NCBI RefSeq assembly: GCF_024199925.1
Contig: NZ_JANADR010000001.1
Span: 4,588,001-4,652,000, forward strand
Length of the DNA: 64,000 nucleotides
Source of the DNA: Bradyrhizobium sp. CCGUVB1N3
GTDB lineage: Bacteria > Pseudomonadota > Alphaproteobacteria > Rhizobiales > Xanthobacteraceae
Direction: 5' to 3'
How positions within the stretch are numbered: the first letter of the stretch is position 1; every line of letters begins with the position of its first letter. The translations under genes and the position numbers were made by a program. The notes beneath the pieces were generated by a model that did no database searches, was not told where the DNA came from, and was given only the letters and a program-made list of their open reading frames with translations. This document shows, piece by piece, positions 1 through 9,162 of the stretch.

Positions 1-3000
1 ATGCCGATCGAGGCCGTGGTGTGACACTCGTGACCGGCAAGCTCCATCGGCTGCGCGAGGGCCGTCAGAAGCCCCGTTGCGATGCGCTGGACGTCGTCGA
101 TCTCGCCGCACTGGTCGAGGATGACCACGAACTCGTCGCCGCCGAGCCGCGCCATCACGTCGCTCGTCCGCAGCGCGCTGCGCAGCCGATCAGCGACTTC
201 GAGCAGGAGCAGGTCGCCCGCCTCATGGCCGAGCGAATCGTTGATGACCTTGAACCGGTCGAGGTCGATGAACAGCAGGGCAAACCGGTGTTCGTGGCGC
301 TGCGCCGTATCGATCGCCGCGCGCAAGAGTCCGTTGAACATTTCGCGGTTCGGCAGGTTGGTCAGGCTGTCATGGGACGCGAGATATTCGATGCGCTCGT
401 CGGCCTTGTTCTTCTCGTCGGCACGGTCGAAATTCTCCATCGCGAAGGAGACGTTGTCGGCGAGGCGCTGGAGCAGCTCGACGAACTCGCCGGTGAAGGC
501 AGCTTGCTCGGTCGACATGTAAATCATGACGCCGACGGCCTGATCGTGCGCAATCAACGGGAATGCGGCGCCCGACCGTGCCCGGTCGCTGCGAACGATG
601 GCATGGAACGCGGCGACCCGGTTGTCGTTCAGATAGTCGTTACTGATGCAGGGTTGCCGGGTGCGGAACGCCGTTCCGCTCATGCCACGACCTTCGGGGC
701 GCGCAGCGTCGATGGACAGCCTGACGTTCCGTGTCGTCTCCGAGGACGGACCGGCAGTAGCGACAATCTCGAGCTGGTCGCTGTCGGCACTGGCGAGCGC
801 GATGGTGGTCGAGGTGAACTTGCCGCCGAGCACCGCCGCTTGGCAGACCAGCTCGTACAATTCGGCACGGGACTTCGCCCGCATGATCGCCTCGTTGGTC
901 GCGCTCAGCGCCGCGAACATCAGCGTCAGGCGCTCCTTCTGATCCTCGGTACGAGCCTTCTCTTCGGCGCGGTCGAAATTGTCGAGCGCGAAGGAGACGT
1001 TTTCCGCGAGGCGCTCCAGCAACTCGACGAGGTCGGGCGTGAAGGTATTTTCCTCGGGCGCGAGGAACAGCAGGATGCCGATCGGCTCGCGACCTGCGCG
1101 CAGCAACGGGAAGCTCGCCGCCGCACGGGTGCCGTCCTCGTTCGCCTTGGTGCGCCAATGCTCGGAGCGCGGATCGTTCAGATAATCGTTCATCACGCAG
1201 GGCCGGCGGGTCCGTATCGACGCGCCGATCAGGCCGCTGCCTTCGGGATGATCGGCGGAGACGACGCAGGTGCGACCGAGCATCCGCTCGTGTTTGCGGC
1301 CCTTGGCCGCGACGACGCGAACGAATTCGCCCTTCGGATCCATGAGGCCGATGGTGGTCGAGGCGAACATCCCGCCGAGAACGGCGGCCTGGCAGGCCAC
1401 CTCGAACAGCTCCTCGCGCGTCTTGGCGCGCATGATGGCTTCATTGGTCGCGCACAGCGCCTCGAACATGCCGCTCAGCCTGTCGCGCTGCCTGTCGGCC
1501 CGAGCCTTCTCCTCCGCGCGGTCGAAGTTCTCCAGCGCAAATGCGACGTTCGCCTGCAACCGCCGGAGCAACTCGACGAACTCCGGAGTAAACGTGTCGC
1601 GCTCCACGGCATTGAAGAGGAAGACACCTTCGACCCGACCGCCGTTGAACAGCGGCAAGGCCGCTGAAGAATGTATGCCGGCGCGACGCGCGCTTTCGTG
1701 CCACGGCTTGATGCGCTCGTCGGCAAGGATGTCGTTGCTGATATAGGTCTGGCGGGTCCGGAAGGCGGTTCCGGTCAACCCTCGTCCCTCCGGCACTGCG
1801 TCGGTGAGGGCGAACCTCTGGTTGCGTAAATCTTCCGCATGCGGCCCATAGCTCGACACGACACGGAGCAGTTCGGCGTCAAGATCGGCCAGAAAGATCG
1901 TGGTCGAGGCGAATTTTGCACCTTGTACCGTGGCCTCGCAGACCAGATCGAACAGTTCGGCACGCGATCGCGCGCGCAGAATCGCCTCATTGGTGGCGCC
2001 GAGCGCGGCATACATCCGCGCCAGCCGCTCCTCCTCGGCAGCGATCCGTGCCTTGTCCTCGTCGCGCGCGAAGTTGTCGAGGGCGAAGGAGACGTTCTCC
2101 GCCATGCGCAGCAGCAGGCCGACGATCTCCTGGTCCTTCGCCCAGGACCGACTGATGAAGAACAGCAGCACGCCGACGCTGTCGCCACACTTGATCAGCG
2201 GCGCGGCCACGCAAGCCGCGACGCCGGTATCGACGGTGACCTGCTCCCAGGGCGTTCCCTTGGTGCGGCTGGAGAGATCGTCCTCGACGATCGGTTCCTG
2301 CGTCCGGAACACCTGGCCGGAAATGCCGCGGCCGAACGGGTTCTCCGGATCGATCGAATAGCGCGCCTGGGTGACCAGCTCGAGATTCTCGCCCGTTCCG
2401 GCCACCGGCTTCAACCAGTGTGAACCCTGCTCGCGGAGCAGGACGATGGTCGCAATCGACTTGGCGCTGTGCACGGAGGCGTCGCAGACGAGCTGGTACA
2501 GCTCGAGCTCGGTCTTGGCGCGCAGGATGGCTTCATTGGTCGCGCTGATGGCGCTGAACATGCGGTTCAGCCGCCGCATCGCCTTTTCGCCATTGAGGCG
2601 TGCCGTTTCACGCTCGAGATTCTCGAGCGCATAAGAGATGTTGGACGACATGCGCGTGAACAGCGAGACCATCTGCTCGTCGAGCGATCCGGCCTCGGTG
2701 CGCGTGGCGAACAGTACGCCGACGCTCTTGCCGTTGCAGATCAGCGGCAGCGCCGCGGCCGCACCGACGCCGGCCTTGATGGCGCCCTCGCGCCACGCCA
2801 GCGAACGCGGATCGTTGAGAAAGTCGTTGCTGATGCACAGCCGCTGCTCGCGAAACGCCACGCCGCCGACGCCTGATCCTTCCGGCGTTCCCTCCTCGAC
2901 GGTGATGTTGATCGACCGCAGCCGGGGGACGTCGTCGCCGCAGCCGGCCGCAAAGCGCAGCCGCTGGCCGTCCGGCTCGACCAGGAACACCGAGACCGCA

Positions 3001-3128
3001 AAAAAATCCCCGCTCGAAAACCCGGCGTCGCAGACCTTCTGGTACAGCTCGTCCGGCGATTTCGCATACAGGATGGCTTCGTTGATGGCACTCAACGCTG
3101 CAAATGTGCGCGCGAGGGTCGTCTGCAA
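1..3128 (-). CDS. Multi-GAF diguanylate cyclase (five GAF repeats + GGDEF), 3' end outside window
   Basis: Probable c-di-GMP synthase with an unusually long sensory part. Reading leftward from TTG at 3128 the frame stays open for 1042 residues to the window edge. Five GAF-type repeats of about 170 residues follow one another with a period of 182-183; the motif ATNEAI recurs with its Thr at residues 197, 379, 561 and 744, and a variant (AINEAI) near residue 14. A GGDEF domain follows, with the intact GGDEF motif at 996-1000 and an inhibitory RxxD site (RTSD) at 987-990. TTG is the only start codon between the upstream in-frame TAA and the first repeat, and GGGAG lies 8 bases before it. Family knowledge suggests an EAL domain could follow beyond the edge. 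Ligands of the GAF domains are unknown; no transmembrane segment is seen, so it is likely cytosolic. Confidence 0.9.
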   Translation of the reverse strand, partial: MQTTLARTFAALSAINEAILYAKSPDELYQKVCDAGFSSGDFFAVSVFLVEPDGQRLRFAAGCGDDVPRLRSINITVEEGTPEGSGVGGVAFREQRLCISNDFLNDPRSLAWREGAIKAGVGAAAALPLICNGKSVGVLFATRTEAGSLDEQMVSLFTRMSSNISYALENLERETARLNGEKAMRRLNRMFSAISATNEAILRAKTELELYQLVCDASVHSAKSIATIVLLREQGSHWLKPVAGTGENLELVTQARYSIDPENPFGRGISGQVFRTQEPIVEDDLSSRTKGTPWEQVTVDTGVAACVAAPLIKCGDSVGVLLFFISRSWAKDQEIVGLLLRMAENVSFALDNFARDEDKARIAAEEERLARMYAALGATNEAILRARSRAELFDLVCEATVQGAKFASTTIFLADLDAELLRVVSSYGPHAEDLRNQRFALTDAVPEGRGLTGTAFRTRQTYISNDILADERIKPWHESARRAGIHSSAALPLFNGGRVEGVFLFNAVERDTFTPEFVELLRRLQANVAFALENFDRAEEKARADRQRDRLSGMFEALCATNEAIMRAKTREELFEVACQAAVLGGMFASTTIGLMDPKGEFVRVVAAKGRKHERMLGRTCVVSADHPEGSGLIGASIRTRRPCVMNDYLNDPRSEHWRTKANEDGTRAAASFPLLRAGREPIGILLFLAPEENTFTPDLVELLERLAENVSFALDNFDRAEEKARTEDQKERLTLMFAALSATNEAIMRAKSRAELYELVCQAAVLGGKFTSTTIALASADSDQLEIVATAGPSSETTRNVRLSIDAARPEGRGMSGTAFRTRQPCISNDYLNDNRVAAFHAIVRSDRARSGAAFPLIAHDQAVGVMIYMSTEQAAFTGEFVELLQRLADNVSFAMENFDRADEKNKADERIEYLASHDSLTNLPNREMFNGLLRAAIDTAQRHEHRFALLFIDLDRFKVINDSLGHEAGDLLLLEVADRLRSALRTSDVMARLGGDEFVVILDQCGEIDDVQRIATGLLTALAQPMELAGHECHTTASIG

Positions 3129-3381
3129 GGTCTCAACTCCCGGGCATTCCTGCCGTTTTTTCCCAGGACTTTATCCGCGACGACCGCCTAAGTGGTCGTT
3201 ATTGCTCCTTGCAAACCCGCAATCAAAGTGAACGAGCTGCGAACGAACGGTGCAAAACTGTGCGCAAAACTACGGTGGACGCGGCCTCTCACGCCGGCGG
3301 GCGGCATCCTCGTACGACTCCTTTACGGATTTGCAGCCCTGATTTGGTTTACGGGAGATTGATATCGCGCCTGCGCTTTGT

Positions 3382-3428
3382 CGCCCTTCGAGACGACTGC
3401 TCCGCGACCTCCTCGGGGTGAGGAGATG
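3382..3428. repeat. Dispersed palindromic element, divergent copy (family D)
   Basis: Begins CGCCCTTCGAGACG and ends with a GGGGTGAGGAGATGG arm, a degenerate version of the element at 27989-28033. It sits in the 445-base gap between the GAF protein and the Lrp regulator, where no gene is seen. Confidence 0.5.
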
Positions 3429-3479
3429 GACCGGTGCAAGTGTCCAATCAAAACGGCAGCAATAAGCTTGCGAAGGCGC

Positions 3480-3565
3480 TCTTGCGCCGTGCCCACCACT
3501 TTTCGCAATCGTGGAGAGATGGTGGGCACGGCGCGCCAAAGAGCACGCCTTTGCCCACCCTACGG
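3480..3565. repeat. Dispersed intergenic palindrome (family A), copy 1
   Basis: Contains the arms GCCGTGCCCACCA and GGTGGGCACGGC, then the outer arm CTTTGCCCACCCTACG. The same arrangement occurs at 13602-13698. It lies just after the stop of the Lrp-family gene. Such GTGGGCA/TGCCCAC palindromes are common between genes in Bradyrhizobium genomes. Confidence 0.75.
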
Positions 3566-3573
3566 CAGCACAC

Positions 3574-4029
3574 TCAGAACGGCAGCGCCACGCCGGTCTT
3601 GATCTCCTTCAGGATCACGTTGCTGCGGACGTAGCGGATGCCGGGAATCCGGAACATGAACTCGTCGAGGAATTTGTTGTAGGCCGCCATGTCCTGCACC
3701 ACGACGCGCAAATGATAGTCGGCATCGCCCGTCGTCGCAAAGCACTCCAGCACCTCGCGACGCTTCGTCACCCGCGAGACGAACTCGTCGACGAATTTTG
3801 CATCGTGCCGCTCCAGCGACACGTGCAGGACCGCCGACATTGCAAACCCCGCCCGCTCGCGCGCGACCAGCGCCGCATAACCCTGAATGATTCCAGCCTC
3901 CTCCAGCGCGCGCACCCGGCGCCAGCATGCCGAGGTCGACATGCCGACCTCATCGGCAAGCTGCTGGTTGGTGGCGCGGCCATCCTTCTGAAGATGTGCG
4001 AGAATCCGCGTGTCCTGCTCTTCGATCAT
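3574..4029 (-). CDS. Lrp/AsnC family transcriptional regulator
   Basis: A 151-residue protein of normal length for the Lrp/AsnC family: N-terminal winged helix-turn-helix (about residues 4-60, with LQKDGRATNQQLADEVGMS) and a C-terminal RAM ligand-binding domain (about 68-145). Members bind amino acids and control their metabolism as oligomers. It is divergent from the indolepyruvate oxidoreductase gene across a 155-base region, so local control of that gene is a reasonable inference. ATG at 4029 directly precedes the HTH. Confidence 0.92.
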   Translation of the reverse strand: MIEEQDTRILAHLQKDGRATNQQLADEVGMSTSACWRRVRALEEAGIIQGYAALVARERAGFAMSAVLHVSLERHDAKFVDEFVSRVTKRREVLECFATTGDADYHLRVVVQDMAAYNKFLDEFMFRIPGIRYVRSNVILKEIKTGVALPF

Positions 4030-4114
4030 GGAGGCACCTCAATTCGGACATTTCTACCATATGATGTTATGTGCTGCAAAATCCTACCGAAATCGAAGCT
4101 CCGGACGGGATGAA

Positions 4115-4127
4115 TAGGTAAGACCTA
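4115..4127. promoter_or_regulatory. Candidate operator in the Lrp/IOR divergent promoter
   Basis: Perfect inverted repeat TAGGT-AAG-ACCTA in the 155-base region between the divergent Lrp-type regulator and the oxidoreductase gene, 58 bases before the latter's start. Position and symmetry suit a binding site for the regulator; binding is inferred only. Confidence 0.4.
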
Positions 4128-4184
4128 CCACCCATCAGGGGCTAACCTTCGCCCATCCGGCAGGGACGCCGCGCGAGGTCCGCC

Positions 4185-7100
4185 ATGGACGCTATTCCAT
4201 CACTCGATGCTTACGAGCTCTCCGACCGCTACGACCGCGAGGACGGCCGCGTCTTCCTGACGGGCACGCAAGCGATCGTCCGCATCGCGCTCGATCAGGC
4301 CCGCCGCGATCGCGCCGCGGGACTGAAGACCGCCGGATTCATCTCCGGCTATCGCGGCTCGCCGCTCGGCGGCGTCGACCTCGAGCTGTGGCGTATCAAG
4401 GATCGCCTGACGAGAGATCGCATCGAGTTTCTGCCCGCGGTGAACGAAGATCTCGCCGCGACCGCCGTGCTCGGCTCGCAGCAGGTCGAGACGCAAGCCG
4501 ACCGCGAGGTGCAGGGCGTGTTCGGGCTCTGGTACGGCAAGGGGCCGGGCGTCGATCGTTCCGGCGACGCGCTGAAGCATGGCAACGCCTACGGCTCCTC
4601 CCCGCATGGCGGCGTGCTGGTGGTCGCCGGCGACGACCACGGCTGCGTCTCCTCCTCGATGCCGCACCAGTCCGACGTCGCCTTCATGAGCTGGTTCATG
4701 CCGACGCTGCATCCGGCGAGCGTCAGCGAGTATCTGGAGTTCGGCGAATATGGCTACGCACTGAGCCGCTTCTCCGGCATGTGGGTCGGCTTCAAGGCGA
4801 TCTCGGAGATCGTGGAATCAGGCGCCTCCGTCGCGTTGCGTCCGCCGCGCGACTTCCGCACGCCGGACTTCACGCCGCCGCCGGGCGGCCTGCATTATAG
4901 GTGGCCGGATCTGCCCGGGCCGCAGATCGAGGAGCGGCTGGAGGCGAAGAAGCACGCGGTCTACGCCTTCGCAAAGGCCAACCCGATCGACCGGCACATC
5001 TACGATATCCCGCACGCGACCTACGGCATCGTCACCACCGGAAAGGCGCATCTCGACCTGATGGAGGCGCTGCGGCTGATGGGCCTCGATGAAGCTGCCT
5101 GCCGCAGCATCGGCATCGACCTTTATAAGGTCGGCATGGTCTGGCCGCTGGCGCTGCACGACGCGATGGAGTTCGTGAAGGGCAAGCGGGAGATTCTGGT
5201 CGTCGAGGAAAAGCGCGGCATCATCGAGAGCCAGTTCAAGGAGTATTTTTACGACTATCCCGGTGCAAAGCCTGAGCGCATGGTCGGCAAGCACGACGAG
5301 CGAGGGGCGCGGCTGATCTCCTGGATTGGCGAATTATCGCCGCGGGCGCTCGCGGGCGTGTTGGCGCGACGGCTCGACCCGATGTTTCCGGGGCTGAACC
5401 TCACCGCGCGCGCGGCCGCACTGTCGCCGGAGGCGCAGCGCGTGATCACCGTCAGCGGCGCAACACGCACGCCGTATTTCTGTTCCGGCTGCCCGCACAA
5501 CACGTCCACAAAAGTCCCCGAAGGCTCCAAGGCGCTGGCCGGCATCGGCTGCCACTTCATGGCGAGCTGGATGGACCGCGAGACCTCGTCGCTGATCCAG
5601 ATGGGCGGCGAAGGCGTGAACTGGGCAGCCTCGTCAAGGTTCACCGGCCACAAGCACGTGTTCCAGAATCTCGGCGAAGGCACCTACTATCACTCCGGCT
5701 CGATGGCGATCCGGCAGGCGATCGCCGCGAAAGCCAACATCACCTACAAGATCCTGTTCAACGATGCGGTTGCGATGACCGGCGGCCAGCCGGTCGATGG
5801 CCCCATCAGCGTGCACGCGATCGCGCACAGCGTCCGCGCCGAGGGCGTTTCGCGCATCGCGCTGGTGTCGGACGATCCCGCTCATTTCTCGCCTGCGGAT
5901 TTGCCCAGCGGCGTGACCATCCATCCGCGCGAGGAGATGGATGCCGTGCAGCGCGAGTTGCGCGAGGTTCCCGGCGTCTCCGTGCTGATCTATCAGCAGA
6001 CCTGCGCCACCGAGAAGCGCCGCCGGCGCAAGCGCGGCCAGATGGTAGACCCGAAGCGTTTTGCCTACATCAACGACCTCGTCTGCGAAGGTTGCGGCGA
6101 CTGCTCGGTCGAGTCCAACTGCCTGAGCGTCGAGCCGAAGGAGACGCCGTTCGGCCGCAAGCGCCAGATCAATTTGTCGGCCTGCAACAAGGATTTCTCC
6201 TGTCTCAACGGCTTCTGCCCGAGTTTCGTGACCGTCGAAGGGGCCACGCGCCGGAAGAAGACGGCGAGCGACGTCGACGCCGTGGGCCGCACCGCCACGC
6301 TCCCCCTGCCCGCGCCCGCGGCGCTCGAGCGGCCCTACGATCTCCTGGTGACCGGCGTCGGCGGCACCGGCGTGATCACCGTCGGCGCGCTGATCGGCAT
6401 GGCGGCGCATCTCGAACGCCGCGGCGTCTCGGTGCTGGATTTCACCGGCTTTGCGCAGAAATTCGGCCCCGTGCTGAGCTACATCCGTCTCGCAGCAAGC
6501 CCGGAGGCGCTGCATCAGGTCCGTATCGATCAGGGCGCCACTGATGCGCTGATCGGCTGCGACCTCGTCGTCAGCTCCTCGCCAAAAGCCTCCGGCACCT
6601 ACCACCGAGGCACGCGCGCCGCGATCAACACCGCGGAGATGCCGACCGGCGACGTCGTCCGCTTCCGCGACGCCGATCTCGCGTCGCCCGCCCGCCTGCG
6701 CGCGATCGGCCAGGTCATCGGCGATGCCAACCTCGACACCATCAATGCGAATGCGCTCGCCGAACGGCTGCTCGGCGACGCCGTCTATGCCAACATCATC
6801 ATGCTCGGCTTTGCCTGGCAGCAGGGCCTTGTGCCGGTCTCGCTCCAGGCGCTGCTTCGCGCGATCGAGCTAAACGGCGTCTCGGTCGAGCGCAACAAGC
6901 AAGCCTTCGCCTGGGGCCGGATCGCCGCGGCCGATCCGGATTCTCTCTCCGAGCCGGAGGGCGCTCCCATCGCCGAGACGCTCGATCAGGTGATCGACCG
7001 TCGTGTCGAATTTTTGACTGCATATCAGGACGCGGCCTATGCGGCGCGCTATCGGGCGATGATCGCGAAGATACGCAAGCCTGAGTCCAGCCTTGGCAGC

Positions 7101-7634
7101 GCGGCGCTGACCGATGCGGTCGCGCGCTCCCTGTTCAAGCTGATGGCCTACAAGGACGAATACGAGGTGGCGCGCCTGCACATGCAGACCGGCTTCCTTG
7201 ACGCGCTCAAGCGCGAGTTCGACGGCGATTTCAGGGTCAACTACCATCTGGCGCCGCCTTTCCTCACCTCAAGGCGCGACGCGCGCGGCCGGCCGCGCAA
7301 GCGCGCCTTCGGGCAGTGGATCCAGATGCCGCTTGCCGTGCTCGCACGGCTGAAGGGGCTGCGCGGCACGCCGTTCGATCCGTTCGGCTACACCGCCGAG
7401 CGGCGCGCAGAGCGGGAGCTGATCACCTGGTACGAAGGACTGATCGAGACGATGCTCACCCGCCTCGATGCCGACACGCTGTCGGACATCGTCGCCATCG
7501 CCAAGGCCCCGATGGACATCCGCGGTTACGGCCCGGTGAAGGATGCCGCGATCGCAAAGGTCAAGGCCCAGGTGGAGGCCCTGCTGGCAAACCTGTCCGC
7601 CTCACCATCGCAAAAAATGCGGAGCTACGGTTGA
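4185..7634 (+). CDS. Indolepyruvate ferredoxin oxidoreductase, fused alpha/gamma type
   Basis: A 1149-residue protein, the usual size of single-chain bacterial indolepyruvate ferredoxin oxidoreductases, which oxidise aryl-pyruvates from Trp, Phe and Tyr transamination to aryl-acetyl-CoA, passing electrons to ferredoxin. N-terminal pyruvate:ferredoxin oxidoreductase-type domain (SGYRGSPLGG near residue 55), a TPP-binding part around C433 (FCSGCPHNTST, then GIGCHFMASWM), a cysteine-rich Fe-S section beginning CEGCGDC at 634-640, and a C-terminal gamma-type domain starting near GVGGTGVITVG. GAGG lies 7 bases before ATG. It is divergent from an Lrp-family regulator and followed 78 bases on by an amidase, suggesting an operon for aromatic amino-acid catabolism. 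Confidence 0.93.
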   Translation: MDAIPSLDAYELSDRYDREDGRVFLTGTQAIVRIALDQARRDRAAGLKTAGFISGYRGSPLGGVDLELWRIKDRLTRDRIEFLPAVNEDLAATAVLGSQQVETQADREVQGVFGLWYGKGPGVDRSGDALKHGNAYGSSPHGGVLVVAGDDHGCVSSSMPHQSDVAFMSWFMPTLHPASVSEYLEFGEYGYALSRFSGMWVGFKAISEIVESGASVALRPPRDFRTPDFTPPPGGLHYRWPDLPGPQIEERLEAKKHAVYAFAKANPIDRHIYDIPHATYGIVTTGKAHLDLMEALRLMGLDEAACRSIGIDLYKVGMVWPLALHDAMEFVKGKREILVVEEKRGIIESQFKEYFYDYPGAKPERMVGKHDERGARLISWIGELSPRALAGVLARRLDPMFPGLNLTARAAALSPEAQRVITVSGATRTPYFCSGCPHNTSTKVPEGSKALAGIGCHFMASWMDRETSSLIQMGGEGVNWAASSRFTGHKHVFQNLGEGTYYHSGSMAIRQAIAAKANITYKILFNDAVAMTGGQPVDGPISVHAIAHSVRAEGVSRIALVSDDPAHFSPADLPSGVTIHPREEMDAVQRELREVPGVSVLIYQQTCATEKRRRRKRGQMVDPKRFAYINDLVCEGCGDCSVESNCLSVEPKETPFGRKRQINLSACNKDFSCLNGFCPSFVTVEGATRRKKTASDVDAVGRTATLPLPAPAALERPYDLLVTGVGGTGVITVGALIGMAAHLERRGVSVLDFTGFAQKFGPVLSYIRLAASPEALHQVRIDQGATDALIGCDLVVSSSPKASGTYHRGTRAAINTAEMPTGDVVRFRDADLASPARLRAIGQVIGDANLDTINANALAERLLGDAVYANIIMLGFAWQQGLVPVSLQALLRAIELNGVSVERNKQAFAWGRIAAADPDSLSEPEGAPIAETLDQVIDRRVEFLTAYQDAAYAARYRAMIAKIRKPESSLGSAALTDAVARSLFKLMAYKDEYEVARLHMQTGFLDALKREFDGDFRVNYHLAPPFLTSRRDARGRPRKRAFGQWIQMPLAVLARLKGLRGTPFDPFGYTAERRAERELITWYEGLIETMLTRLDADTLSDIVAIAKAPMDIRGYGPVKDAAIAKVKAQVEALLANLSASPSQKMRSYG

Positions 7635-7712
7635 CGCGGCGGCAGCGAGGCTTCAGCTTTCATTCCGCTGATGGGGACCCCTGATCGCGTCCCCGCAATC
7701 GGGTAACGCATC

Positions 7713-9140
7713 ATGACGGATTACGACCAGCTCACCTTGACACAGGCCGCGGCCGATATAAGCAGCGGAAGGATCACCAGCCACGCGCTCACCACGGAAG
7801 CGCTCGCGCGCGCCAAGGCCAGCGCCGACCTGAATGCCTTCGTCACCCTGGATGAGGTGGGCGCGCTCAAGGCAGCTGCTGCATTCGATGCGCGGGCGAA
7901 GAGCGGGGCTGACAAGCCGCTCGGCGGCGTTCCTATCGTCATCAAGGACAATATCGAGGTGGCGGGGCTGCCCTGCACGGCCGGAACGCCTGCGCTCAAG
8001 GATTTCGTTCCGCAAGCCGATGCGCTGGTGGTGGCGAGCTTACGCGCAGCGGGTGCGATCATTCTCGGCAAGACCAGCATGCACGAGCTCGCCTTCGGCA
8101 TCTCCGGCTACAACACCGCGTTCAAGACCGGCGCCGAGCTCGGCGTGCGCAACGCCTATGATCGCTCCCTGATCGCCGGCGGATCCTCATCCGGAACGGG
8201 TGCCGCAATCGGCGCGCGGATCGTCGCGGGAGGCCTTGGAACCGACACCGGCGGATCGGTCAGGGTGCCCGGCGCGCTGAACGGCTGCGCCTCGCTGCGT
8301 CCGACGGTCGGACGCTATGCGCAAGCCGGCATCGCGCCGATCTCGCATACCCGCGACACTGCAGGCCCGATGGCCGCCACCATGGCTGACGTCGCACTGC
8401 TCGACCGCGTCATCACCGGCGGCGACGCGGTTCTGCCGGCCGATCTCAAGCAGGTGCGCATCGGCCTCGTCAGGAGCATGCTGGCCAATCTCGATGCCGA
8501 TACCGACGCCGCCTTCCGCGCCGCGCTCGAGCAGATCAAGTCGCAAGGCGCGACCGTGGTCGAGATCGAGATGCCGCAAGTCGCCGAACTCAACGGCCAG
8601 GTCGGATTTCCCGTCGCGCTGTATGAAGCCTATGACGACATGGTCGCCTATCTCGCGCACACCGGCACCGGCATCACCATCGCGGCGCTCGCGGAAGGAA
8701 TCGCCAGCCCCGACGTGAAGGGTACTTATGACGGCCTCGTGCTCCCGCGCAAACTCCCCGCGCCCGACGGCACGCTGGTGGACGCCAAGCCGGTCTACGA
8801 TGCGGCGATCAAGACCGCCCGTCCGGCGCTGCAGGCACTCTACCGCGACACGTTTGCAAGCAACCGGCTCGATGCCATCGCCTTCCCGACCACGCCGCGG
8901 GTTGCCATTCCCTCCAACCCTGATTCCAGCAGCCTGGAGAATTTTGGGCTCTTCATCCAGAACACCGATCCCGGCAGCAATGCCGGCATTCCCGGCATCC
9001 AGATTCCGATTGCCTTGGGTGCGAGGAGCAAATTGCCGATCGGGCTCGAGCTCGATGGCCCCGCGGGCAGCGACCTGCGGCTGCTCGCCATCGGCATGGC
9101 GCTGGATAAGGTATTCGGCCGGCTGCCGGCGCCGAAATAA
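7713..9140 (+). CDS. Amidase signature family hydrolase (indoleacetamide hydrolase-like)
   Basis: A 475-residue amidase-signature enzyme. The Ser-cisSer-Lys triad is complete: K78 in VIKDN, cis-Ser S158 in GGSSSGTGA and nucleophile S182 in TDTGGSVRVPG; the 24-residue spacing between the two serines is that of the family. Family members cleave amides, including indole-3-acetamide to indole-3-acetate, which would fit the preceding indolepyruvate enzyme, but the substrate cannot be read from sequence. Likely cotranscribed with the upstream gene. Confidence 0.85.
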   Translation: MTDYDQLTLTQAAADISSGRITSHALTTEALARAKASADLNAFVTLDEVGALKAAAAFDARAKSGADKPLGGVPIVIKDNIEVAGLPCTAGTPALKDFVPQADALVVASLRAAGAIILGKTSMHELAFGISGYNTAFKTGAELGVRNAYDRSLIAGGSSSGTGAAIGARIVAGGLGTDTGGSVRVPGALNGCASLRPTVGRYAQAGIAPISHTRDTAGPMAATMADVALLDRVITGGDAVLPADLKQVRIGLVRSMLANLDADTDAAFRAALEQIKSQGATVVEIEMPQVAELNGQVGFPVALYEAYDDMVAYLAHTGTGITIAALAEGIASPDVKGTYDGLVLPRKLPAPDGTLVDAKPVYDAAIKTARPALQALYRDTFASNRLDAIAFPTTPRVAIPSNPDSSSLENFGLFIQNTDPGSNAGIPGIQIPIALGARSKLPIGLELDGPAGSDLRLLAIGMALDKVFGRLPAPK

Positions 9141-9144
9141 TCGG

Positions 9145-9162
9145 CGCCTGGACGCTCAGGCG
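9145..9162. terminator. Hairpin between convergent amidase and LysR genes
   Basis: CGCCTG-GACGCT-CAGGCG hairpin in the gap between the convergent genes, overlapping the LysR stop. No T-run follows on either strand, so intrinsic termination is uncertain. Confidence 0.35.

Noticed and set aside
21..1667. 548-residue open frame on the + strand
   Set aside because: Antisense to the GAF-GGDEF gene; its composition (Arg/Asp/Val-rich, no domain) is a shadow of high-GC codon bias, while the minus strand reads GAF repeats and GGDEF.
5634..6605. 323-residue frame antisense to the indolepyruvate oxidoreductase
   Set aside because: No domain pattern; shadow of the coding strand.
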